Source: an uncultured Prevotella sp. (GTDB lineage Bacteria; Bacteroidota; Bacteroidia; Bacteroidales; Bacteroidaceae). Taken from it: a DNA stretch of 25,098 bases. Shown one piece after another: positions 1 to 7,124 of this stretch. Position 1 is the first letter of the stretch, and the number at the start of each line of letters is the position of its first letter. The position numbers and the translations under genes are program-made. The stretch spans positions 1 through 25,098 of the forward strand of contig CAAGGA010000002.1 of assembly GCA_900769275.1 (NCBI GenBank), in the 5' to 3' direction. The notes under the pieces are model-generated. The model saw only the letters and a list, made by a program, of their open reading frames with translations, was not told where the DNA came from and ran no database searches.

Positions 1-916
1 CCTGAATGGTTCCGTCAGCGTTATATGTCATCTCTGCCGCAGAAACGCTGCGCCGTTCAGCATGACGGTCAGTCTCAAGACGGAAGACATCATAGTTGAG
101 ACCGAAGCAATATGACTTGCCTTTGAAATCAATAATTCCTGGATGGTTGCCTCGCGTCTGTGGAGTATGGTTCATGATATGTCCCTTCCACTCCCAAGGA
201 CCGTCAGCATGGTCGCTCATTGCGTAGCCGATACCTTCGGGACAACAAGTGGAAGCGAAAGCCAAGTAGTATTTCATCTGCCCTTTTGCGTTCTTTCTTC
301 CCCACAACCACGGACCTTCCTGATAGTCTTTTATCTTAGGATGCTCGATTATATCGCCGGAATATGATATCATATCCTCATTAAGACGTACCATATAAAG
401 GTTTGGATTGCCCCAGTACATATAGGCTTGACCATCCACATCAATCCAGACTGTAGGGTCGATGTCATACCAATGCTCCTTGTTCCATACGAGAGGTTTG
501 CCGAGCGGGTCCTTGAAAGGACCGTAAGGAGAGTCGGCAACAAGCACTCCTATACCGTGACCGTGTATCGGACAGTACATATACCACTTGCCGTTACGCT
601 CTATGACCTGCTCTGCCCATGCGCCATTCTCACCCTTATACCACTTGAAGTCCTTGAGAGAAGCCACTGCACCGTGGTCTTCCCAGTTCACCATGTCGGT
701 AGAAGTATAGAGGAGCCAGTCCTTCATGAGAAAGCCCTCGGCATTATTCTCATCGTGCGTCGTGTAAAGATAGACGGTATCTCCATGCACGTATGGTGCC
801 GGGTCTGCCGTGTAACTGGTCTGGATGATAGGCATATTGAGCTGCTGAGCCTGTGCCATACCAAGGGAAGCAAATGCAAAAGCAAATGATGCTGTCAGTA
901 CAGATGTAAGATTCAT
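1..916 (-). CDS. GH43 family arabinofuranosidase/xylosidase, C-terminus beyond the window
   Basis: Partial gene: 305 codons are visible and the frame is still open at the window edge. The start ATG (complement of 914-916) is chosen because it opens a clean Sec signal peptide ending in GMAQAQ. The mature part begins with the GH43 five-blade propeller. All three expected catalytic acids are visible: Asp38 in TADPAP (general base), Asp153 in DIDPTVW (pKa modulator) and Glu200 in YQEGPW (general acid). Family members remove alpha-L-arabinofuranosyl or beta-xylosyl units from arabinoxylan and its oligosaccharides; which of these this one does cannot be settled from sequence alone. It is clearly paralogous to the GH43 at 3214-4623, with the same spacing to Glu200 but without that protein's lysine-rich insert. 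It is the next gene after GH97, across a 94-nt gap with a hairpin. No lipobox is seen, so a periplasmic location is likely. Confidence 0.9.
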   Translation of the reverse strand, partial: MNLTSVLTASFAFAFASLGMAQAQQLNMPIIQTSYTADPAPYVHGDTVYLYTTHDENNAEGFLMKDWLLYTSTDMVNWEDHGAVASLKDFKWYKGENGAWAEQVIERNGKWYMYCPIHGHGIGVLVADSPYGPFKDPLGKPLVWNKEHWYDIDPTVWIDVDGQAYMYWGNPNLYMVRLNEDMISYSGDIIEHPKIKDYQEGPWLWGRKNAKGQMKYYLAFASTCCPEGIGYAMSDHADGPWEWKGHIMNHTPQTRGNHPGIIDFKGKSYCFGLNYDVFRLETDRHAERRSVSAAEMTYNADGTIQ

Positions 917-954
917 AGGTAATAGTTGAATGTTTAGATTGACAAAATATGATG

Positions 955-1002
955 ATTTCATCGGCTTTTCCTTCCCAAAGGAAAGAAAAAATCCGATGAA
1001 AT
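955..1002 (-). terminator. Hairpin just after the GH97 stop (terminator-like, no U tract)
   Basis: The 10-bp arms ATTTCATCGG and CCGATGAAAT match perfectly (955-964 and 993-1002). An inner TTTCCTT/AAGGAAA pairing closes the structure. It begins 8 nt after the GH97 stop codon on the transcribed strand. No run of U follows, so it may terminate transcription or protect the 3' end of a processed message rather than act as a classical intrinsic terminator. Confidence 0.55.
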
Positions 1003-1010
1003 GGTCGATT

Positions 1011-3011
1011 TTACTCTGTCACAAGGAAAGCTCCATTGACAGGAATGACTGCTTCAATAGTCTGCTTCTTACCTATCTTAACCTTTTTCACAGAGCCGGC
1101 AGGAGTCACCTCCTTTGTAGCCTTGTCACTATATACGTTTACTGTCTGACCGACAGCGAACATATCGACAGGCAATTTCAGCTTGAGAGTCTCCTTTGTG
1201 CCGTTGATTGCAGCGAGATACCACTTACCTTGCTGGCTCTTTCTTGCGAGAACGACATACTTACCCGGGTATCCGTCGATGAAACGGATGTCCTCCCACG
1301 TGGTAGGCACCTGCTTCATGAAGTCGAGAGCCCATGCAGGAGCATCGGTAAGGTTGCCCGGAGCCATGGCGAAATGCTGGACAGGGCATTGGAAAAGCAC
1401 TGCTGTTGCAAGCGCAAAGACATCGGAAGTGATGCGGTGACCACCGCCCTTGCCTGCCTGATTGAACTTGTTGTAGTACCAGTTGAGAGTACTTCCTCCG
1501 AAGTCCATGCTGCCCACGGCATTACGAATGAAAGGAAGGAAGGTGGCATCCATGGCCTCACGGTCGCATTCTCCCTGAGAGAAGCGGAGGTTTTCCGATG
1601 CTCGTACAGCCTCACTTGCCACATAATTAGGGAAGATATACTCCCAACCGCGCGGTAATGTGCATCCGTGGAAGATGACCTTGACGTTATGTTTCAGTGC
1701 GTCAAAAAGGATATCGTAGTATAATTGCATAGTACACTGCTTGTCACCACCGAAGAAATCGACCTTAATACCACGGATTCCGGTCTTCTCCAACCACTCC
1801 ATCTCCGCCTGACGGGCTGCTGCCTGGCTGAGACAGTTGCGTGGTGTCTGCGGGGCGTCATTCCATTTGCCATTGGAATTGTACCAAAGATAGAGGTAAA
1901 CGCCTTTTGTCTTTCCGTAACGAGCAAGTTCTGCAATGCGTTCACGACCGATCTGACGGTCCCACTGCGCATCAATCAGCAGGGATTCCCATCCCATTTC
2001 TGCTGCGAAATCTATGTATTCCTTCTGTGTATCGAAGTTGCAGCTGGCATCATCGGCTATAATCCATGACCACGCACCTCTGCCATAGCCAGCCTTATGC
2101 TCTTCACGCATCTTGTTGATACGTGCTTCATTGTTGTGCTCCGTGGAGAGAACGTCCCATGTTACCGTCGTTTCTACGATGTCTTTCAGATTGTCTGAGA
2201 CGGTAAGTGTACGCCATGGCGTCTTGTCGGGAAGAGCCATCTGCGCTCCTGCGGAGCCATAGCCGTTGTTTTCCTTAGGGCTTGGGAAAGAGACCTTATA
2301 GTTTCCTGCTCCCTTATTCTCGATTTTACATCCGGGATAGTTATTGACACCCGTCTCAGAGACGAGAATCCACACTGGCTTGTCGTCGGTATTTGGGGCT
2401 TTGAAGAGGCATGGGAAGGTGTAACCCTGTCCCCATCCGTTCTTATCCATAGCCTCATCGGCTGTATAATGGGTCTCATAACTTGGAGCTGTGCGTGCAA
2501 ATCCAGTCATCGGTACCATCTGTGGACATAGAAATGTGACGGTTTCATCGAGGAAATGGAAACCTGTAGCCTCGTCATTGACCACTACGCACATGGTCTC
2601 CTTTTGGCTTTTCAGTATCTCATACTGGAAGGCTATATTGTGATTGCTCACTTGGAAAGTGGCTTTCAGCACGTCTTTACCATTCTGTGCGAAAGTGTAT
2701 GTCTGCTGATTAGCTTCGTAATGGTTGTCCTTACGCTTGATATTATATAATGTGTAGTCTGCTTTCACAGGCTGAACAGCAGAAGAATTGCTGATAGAAA
2801 GACCTTTTGTGAAGTCACCGATATTGGTATTGAGACCTAACGGCGATGGTTTCATACATGGTTTTCCGTCGTAGTTCACGGTATATGTCGGGTTGCCGTT
2901 GTCACATGATACTGCAACCTGAAGCCTTCCGTCCGGACTTTTCTGTGCGTTGGCGGCAGAAAGCGGGAGGAGAAGGATTATTGCTGCTGTCAAGAGAGAT
3001 TTTCTTTTCAT
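1011..3011 (-). CDS. GH97 glycosidase, retaining type (alpha-galactosidase / beta-L-arabinopyranosidase-like)
   Basis: The 666-aa protein has a signal peptide (about residues 1-22, ending AANAQ), an N-terminal beta-sandwich (about 25-280), a TIM barrel (about 290-560) and a C-terminal beta domain, which is the full-length GH97 layout. The barrel carries GIKVDFFGGDKQ with Asp418. This is the position of the nucleophile in retaining GH97 enzymes, which act on alpha-galactosides and in some cases beta-L-arabinopyranosides, unlike the inverting SusB alpha-glucosidases. ASEAVRASE (about 465-473) holds the likely acid/base Glu. Placed between two GH43 genes in a xylan locus, it most plausibly removes galactose or arabinopyranose caps from complex heteroxylan side chains; that role is inferred from context. 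The family call is firm, the substrate is not. The start is fixed by the signal peptide. Confidence 0.9.
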   Translation of the reverse strand: MKRKSLLTAAIILLLPLSAANAQKSPDGRLQVAVSCDNGNPTYTVNYDGKPCMKPSPLGLNTNIGDFTKGLSISNSSAVQPVKADYTLYNIKRKDNHYEANQQTYTFAQNGKDVLKATFQVSNHNIAFQYEILKSQKETMCVVVNDEATGFHFLDETVTFLCPQMVPMTGFARTAPSYETHYTADEAMDKNGWGQGYTFPCLFKAPNTDDKPVWILVSETGVNNYPGCKIENKGAGNYKVSFPSPKENNGYGSAGAQMALPDKTPWRTLTVSDNLKDIVETTVTWDVLSTEHNNEARINKMREEHKAGYGRGAWSWIIADDASCNFDTQKEYIDFAAEMGWESLLIDAQWDRQIGRERIAELARYGKTKGVYLYLWYNSNGKWNDAPQTPRNCLSQAAARQAEMEWLEKTGIRGIKVDFFGGDKQCTMQLYYDILFDALKHNVKVIFHGCTLPRGWEYIFPNYVASEAVRASENLRFSQGECDREAMDATFLPFIRNAVGSMDFGGSTLNWYYNKFNQAGKGGGHRITSDVFALATAVLFQCPVQHFAMAPGNLTDAPAWALDFMKQVPTTWEDIRFIDGYPGKYVVLARKSQQGKWYLAAINGTKETLKLKLPVDMFAVGQTVNVYSDKATKEVTPAGSVKKVKIGKKQTIEAVIPVNGAFLVTE

Positions 3012-3078
3012 ATCTTTGGGGATGGTTTTTAGTTGGATTATTGCTGATTTGGGGGTGGATGCCCCGTGGATAGGGGGA

Positions 3079-3099
3079 CGTTTCGACCTGGTCGAAACG
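3079..3099. repeat. Perfect 10-bp inverted repeat around one base
   Basis: CGTTTCGACC (3079-3088), a single T, then GGTCGAAACG (3090-3099). It lies in the 202-nt gap between GH43-CBM6 and GH97, about 70 nt before the GH97 start codon. It could form a short hairpin in RNA or be a symmetrical DNA-binding site. No recognised regulator motif matches it. Confidence 0.75.
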
Positions 3100-3133
3100 C
3101 ACCAGGGGGATGCTGGAAGAGGGATACCTTGCT

Positions 3134-3199
3134 GCCTTTCGGAGGTATTCCTGATGCCTTTCGGAGGTATTCCTGATGCCTTTCGGAGGTATTCCTGAT
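3134..3199. repeat. Three perfect 22-bp tandem repeats
   Basis: Three identical, uninterrupted 22-bp units lie at 3134-3155, 3156-3177 and 3178-3199. On the plus strand each starts GCCTTTCGGAGG and ends ATTCCTGAT. They sit immediately after the GH43-CBM6 stop codon on the transcribed strand (stop at 3214) and before the inverted repeat at 3079-3099. Each unit contains a small CCT/AGG stem. Perfect identity suggests recent expansion. Confidence 0.95.
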
Positions 3200-3213
3200 G
3201 CCCTTTATGGTTA

Positions 3214-4623
3214 TCAGAATATGCGCCAGTTGTCGAAATTGAGGAGCTTGATGCCTTTCTTGCCTCGGAAGACGAAGTAGAGGTCGTGCTTTCCCTTTAC
3301 CTCCTTGGTGAATGAAGCCTTGAATTTCGTCCATTCTTCCCAACCACCTGTTGGCTGTACCTCGACATCGGCTACGACATCACCCTTTATGGAGTCGATG
3401 CGCACCTCAATATTGCCGCCCTGCAACGCACTGGCAGCCGTGACTTCGATATTGAGACGAGAAGCAGGAGCGTTGGTATCGAAATCCACTTCACGCATTT
3501 TTATCCAGTCATTGTTCTGGATATCGCTTACCCATATACGACGCTGCTTGGTATTCCACTCTGTTCTGATGCCCTGAGAGAAAGCCATTGTCTCTGCTTC
3601 GACGAGGCGGAAGGGTGAGAATGTGGCTATGGGAGCTACGCCTTCACGTGTAGGGATTATCGTAGGAATGCGTCCGTCACGCTGCCATTGGAACTCTTCC
3701 ACGCAGGCACTGCGCGCGAAACCGCCGCCTTTCGGAAGCCATCCCGTATGATAGAAGAAATAATTATGCCCTTTATATTCCACGATACCGCTGTGATTGG
3801 TGAACGATTTTGTATCGTTAGTCTGCGCCATGACCTCTCCTACGTAGTTCCATGGTCCCTGTGGTGAGTTGCCCTCGGAGTAAGCGATGCACTCGGGCAC
3901 TCCTCCGGCAGCGTAAATGAGGAACCATTTGCCCCATGCAGATGCCTTGAGTTCTTTCTTTGTCATCTTCATCTGCTTGATTTCCTGCTTGGTGAGCTGT
4001 CTTTGCTTGAAGAGCCAGGGGCCTTCCGTGTAGCGTTTCACCGTGGAATCGCACTTTACCTCGGATGCGAGATGTATCATGTCCTCACTCAGTTTTGCGC
4101 TGTAATATCGTGGATTTCCCCATGCTATGTATGCCTGACCATCGTCGTCAATCCATACTGTCGGGTCGATATGGTCCCATTTACCGTTCTCGAACAGCGG
4201 TTTACCGAGGGGATCGTGGTACGGACCCTCGATATTGTCGGCTACGGCAACTCCTATTGCCATTCCGCCGCTAATCTTTGAGTGCGCACAAACGTAGAAA
4301 TAGAACTTTCCGTTGCGCTCTATCACCTGCGGAGCCCATGCTCTGTCGTCAGCCCACTTGAAGTGAAAGAGGCTGAGAGGGCTTCCGTGGTCTTGCCAAT
4401 TGACCATGTCATCGGTGGAGAAGAGTCTCCAGTCGTGCATCCAAAAGAAGTCTGCGCCCTCCTCATCGTGCCCTGTGAAGACGTAGAGACGGTCTCCGTG
4501 CACTATTGGTGCGGGGTCGGTGGAGAAGCAGGTCTGCGCTATCGGGTTCTGCGCAGCAGACGTCAGGATTGCGGAAAAGAGGACGACTGCTGTCGCCATG
4601 ATTTTTCTTAGGGTAGTTTTCAT
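3214..4623 (-). CDS. GH43-CBM6 arabinofuranosidase/xylosidase
   Basis: The 469-aa secreted enzyme has a signal peptide at about 1-24 (ending TSAAQ), a GH43 propeller at about 28-325 and a C-terminal CBM6-like beta-sandwich at about 335-469, which opens RLVEAETMAFSQG and closes with NFDNWRIF. The catalytic triad is intact: Asp36 (STDPAP), Asp153 (HIDPTVW) and Glu200 (YTEGPW). Family members trim arabinofuranose or xylose from arabinoxylan, and CBM6 modules commonly bind xylan. A lysine- and glutamine-rich stretch at about 206-230 follows the catalytic Glu directly and has no counterpart in the paralogue at 1-916. The gene lies 239 nt downstream of GH10-CE1 and 202 nt upstream of GH97. No sorting tail is present, so a periplasmic location is likely. 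Confidence 0.93.
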   Translation of the reverse strand: MKTTLRKIMATAVVLFSAILTSAAQNPIAQTCFSTDPAPIVHGDRLYVFTGHDEEGADFFWMHDWRLFSTDDMVNWQDHGSPLSLFHFKWADDRAWAPQVIERNGKFYFYVCAHSKISGGMAIGVAVADNIEGPYHDPLGKPLFENGKWDHIDPTVWIDDDGQAYIAWGNPRYYSAKLSEDMIHLASEVKCDSTVKRYTEGPWLFKQRQLTKQEIKQMKMTKKELKASAWGKWFLIYAAGGVPECIAYSEGNSPQGPWNYVGEVMAQTNDTKSFTNHSGIVEYKGHNYFFYHTGWLPKGGGFARSACVEEFQWQRDGRIPTIIPTREGVAPIATFSPFRLVEAETMAFSQGIRTEWNTKQRRIWVSDIQNNDWIKMREVDFDTNAPASRLNIEVTAASALQGGNIEVRIDSIKGDVVADVEVQPTGGWEEWTKFKASFTKEVKGKHDLYFVFRGKKGIKLLNFDNWRIF

Positions 4624-4810
4624 TGTTTTTTTCGTTGGTTTATTTCTTATTTATTCCTTGTCTTGGCTTGGGACGGGATTTTTTTTGCAAAGCGACCTGA
4701 TTGCTTTGTACCAGGTTTCGTAGCGGGAGGACGGCGGGGCTACGATGAGAGGGCGGCGGGATGGTTATTGGAGGGCGGCGTAACGGGGATATAGGGAGCA
4801 GGTATGGAAG

Positions 4811-4853
4811 ACCCTTTCTCCACCTTATTATATATATAAGGCGAAGAAAGGGT
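4811..4853 (-). terminator. 18-bp stem hairpin after GH10-CE1
   Basis: The arms at 4811-4828 and 4836-4853 enclose a 7-nt TATATAT loop and start 9 nt after the GH10-CE1 stop. Two of 18 positions differ from perfect symmetry. Both become G:U pairs in minus-strand RNA but C/A clashes in plus-strand RNA, so the structure fits selection in the transcript of the gene. No U tract follows. It is either a terminator or a 3'-end stabiliser. Confidence 0.7.
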
Positions 4854-4862
4854 GTGGTGATT

Positions 4863-7037
4863 TTATTTGAAGAGGATAGTGGCGAACTCCTTTAATGCGC
4901 GTCGCCATGTAAGGAATTCGTGGGCAGTGCCCTCAGAAACGTGGCTTGTAGCATTGAAACCTGCCGCCTTGAGGTTATTTACCGCCTGCCTTACACGGTC
5001 AGGTCCCTCCTTGCTGCCACATGAAATGAAGATATGCTTCGGCGTTGCCTTGCCCTGAAGGTCCTTTGGTTCATAGATGCCACCGCTGAAGAGCCCCCAA
5101 TATCCGAACACTTCGGGGCGTGCGAGTGTAGCCATACGTGTCTCCATACCGCCCATGGAGAGTCCTGCCATGGCACGATGGTCACGGTCAGCGATGGTGC
5201 GGAAGTGGCTGTCAACGTAGGGAACGAGTTCATCCATGAGCACTTTCTGGAACTCAGTCCAGTCAAATTCGTGCATGTGACCAAACTTGCAATCGTTTGT
5301 CATGCCGTAAGTCATGACGATGATGAAAGGCTTTATCTTTCCCTCTGCAATGAGATTGTCGAGGATAAGGTTGGCATGACCCTGATTAGACCACGCAGTC
5401 TCGTCCTCGCCCCATCCGTGCTGCAGGTATAGCACGGGGTAACGGTTGGCTTTTCCTTTCTTTCCTACTGTAGCATTCTCGTAACCGGCAGGCGTATAGA
5501 CGTATGCCACGCGCTCAGAATTTGTGCTTGGAGAATGGAAAAGAATCTTCTGCACGTTGCCATGAGGCACATTCTTGAGAGCATAGAAATCCCTGTCGTG
5601 GGCAGGAATCTCGATACCAGACTCCCAACGGCACGAACCGTAGTAGTTCCTTGCACCGGGGTCGTTGACCACACCGCCGTCGATGGTGAGGTGATAGTAA
5701 TGGAATCCCTCGTCCATAGGTCCGTCGGTGGTGCCCCACCAGTAGCCATCCTTGCCTTTCTGCAGTACTGTGCCGCCAGTGCCACCGAGCCCGAGGCTTA
5801 CGAGGACGGACTTTGCCTGCGGAGCCTCAACGCGGAAGCGTGCATATCCCTGTGAGTTTACCATAGGATATTCCTGTCCCGGCTGGTTAAGTTCGCTTGG
5901 CTTGAAGTCCTCTATCGGCTTTACGTTGTCGAGAGCGGGATTGAAATTCCTCACTGCATAATATGCTTTCTTAGGCTTCAGGTCCTTGTCGAAGAGCAAA
6001 GGATAGTTGGATGTGCCTACCCAGGAGTCGCGATCGGAGAGGTTCCAGAAAGTCACCACGTCGATAACGTCCTTATGCCTGCGCAAGGTCTTGAAGAGCT
6101 GGCTGTACTGATTGGCGTGAAGCGTCTGGATATATGGCTTTATCTCCACTCCCTGACGTGAGAACTGCAGTTGTCCTCCCATCTCTTCGTTGGCACGTAT
6201 GTCAAGTTCCGTGATATGGATATGCTTGACGAGGGAGGCGTATTTCTCGATGGCAGCATCCACATCGTCCATGGATGGGCCGTAGATATTGTAGTGTCCC
6301 TGCATTCCGATGCCGTCGATGGGCACACCGGCGTCCTTCATCTTCTTCACCATGTCATAGATACGCTGTGACTTTCCCTTGTCGGCAGCGTTGTAGTCAT
6401 TATAGAAGAGGAGAGCCTTAGGGTCGGCTTCGCGCGCAAACTCGAACGCCTTGGCGATGAACTCGTCACCGCATAGTTTGTAGAGGTTTGACTCACGATA
6501 AGGCGAACCGGCGGGACGACCTCTCCAAGCGGGGCGTTGCTGGTCAGCGATAGCCTCGTTGACCACGTCCCAACAATAGACGATGTCCTTGTAACGGTTC
6601 ATCACGGTGTGGATATGCTCACGAAGACGCTTGTAGAATACTTCCTTTTTGACGAACTTACCCTTTTTGTCGTACATCATCCAGTCAGCAAACTGGCTGT
6701 GCCATACGAGGCAATGTCCTCGCATAGGGATGTTGTTGCGCCGGCACCAGTTGGCGATGCTGTCGGCACTTTCCCATTTCCATACTCCCTCGGCAGGGTG
6801 CAGTTCTCCCGGTTTCATTGCGTTTTCGCAGGTGACGCTGTTGTAGTTGGTGAGAGTCACTTGCTGTTCTGCATCGGAAAAGTTTCGTGTGTTGAGAGCC
6901 ACGCCTACCTTAAAATAATCCTTGTAAGCGTCCTTGAGTCCTTTCTGCACGTCCTTAGGCTGTGCAAGGCAATAGGAAGAAGACATTCCTCCCAGCAAAC
7001 AGAGCGCAACGGCTGCTGTCTTGAATAAAGATTTCAT
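4863..7037 (-). CDS. GH10-CE1 bifunctional endoxylanase / feruloyl esterase (Xyn10D-Fae1A type)
   Basis: The 724-aa secreted protein has a signal peptide at about 1-25, a GH10 barrel at about 30-365, an early-set/CBM48-like beta-sandwich at about 385-480 and a C-terminal CE1 alpha/beta-hydrolase at about 490-724. The GH10 acid/base is Glu161 (WDVVNEA) and the nucleophile Glu277 (HITELDIR). The CE1 nucleophile is Ser627 (GLSMGG) and the catalytic His is His706 (EGTAHEFLTWRR). Length and domain order match the Prevotella ruminicola Xyn10D-Fae1A enzyme, which cuts the xylan backbone and releases ferulate. The CE1 half resembles the C-terminus of the protein at 10248-12284. There is no C-terminal sorting tail. 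The leader contains AACCTAAACA 13 nt before the ATG. Confidence 0.96.
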   Translation of the reverse strand: MKSLFKTAAVALCLLGGMSSSYCLAQPKDVQKGLKDAYKDYFKVGVALNTRNFSDAEQQVTLTNYNSVTCENAMKPGELHPAEGVWKWESADSIANWCRRNNIPMRGHCLVWHSQFADWMMYDKKGKFVKKEVFYKRLREHIHTVMNRYKDIVYCWDVVNEAIADQQRPAWRGRPAGSPYRESNLYKLCGDEFIAKAFEFAREADPKALLFYNDYNAADKGKSQRIYDMVKKMKDAGVPIDGIGMQGHYNIYGPSMDDVDAAIEKYASLVKHIHITELDIRANEEMGGQLQFSRQGVEIKPYIQTLHANQYSQLFKTLRRHKDVIDVVTFWNLSDRDSWVGTSNYPLLFDKDLKPKKAYYAVRNFNPALDNVKPIEDFKPSELNQPGQEYPMVNSQGYARFRVEAPQAKSVLVSLGLGGTGGTVLQKGKDGYWWGTTDGPMDEGFHYYHLTIDGGVVNDPGARNYYGSCRWESGIEIPAHDRDFYALKNVPHGNVQKILFHSPSTNSERVAYVYTPAGYENATVGKKGKANRYPVLYLQHGWGEDETAWSNQGHANLILDNLIAEGKIKPFIIVMTYGMTNDCKFGHMHEFDWTEFQKVLMDELVPYVDSHFRTIADRDHRAMAGLSMGGMETRMATLARPEVFGYWGLFSGGIYEPKDLQGKATPKHIFISCGSKEGPDRVRQAVNNLKAAGFNATSHVSEGTAHEFLTWRRALKEFATILFK

Positions 7038-7069
7038 GCTTAACTTTTTTGTTTAGGTTAATGAAACGT

Positions 7070-7100
7070 ATGTACGGTGGACACGCCGTCCACCATACAT
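7070..7100 (-). terminator. Hairpin between the CE1/CE6 and GH10-CE1 genes
   Basis: The 13-nt arms at 7070-7082 and 7088-7100 surround a 5-nt loop. The single asymmetric position is a G:U pair in minus-strand RNA. It lies 24 nt after the CE1/CE6 stop and 33 nt before the GH10-CE1 start, with no U tract. Because it sits between two closely spaced genes, it is more likely an intercistronic processing or partial-termination element than a full stop. Confidence 0.6.
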
Positions 7101-7124
7101 TAGACATGAAAGGAGGCGACACGT

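Noticed and set aside
930..1658. Plus-strand open frame of 242 codons over the GH97 end.
   Set aside because: Antisense shadow of GH97 without supporting motifs.
4700..4800. G-rich degenerate repeats (GGGCGGCG-like) between GH43-CBM6 and GH10-CE1.
   Set aside because: Three loose copies of a GC-rich word are visible, but spacing and sequence are too irregular to call a repeat array or G-quadruplex with confidence.
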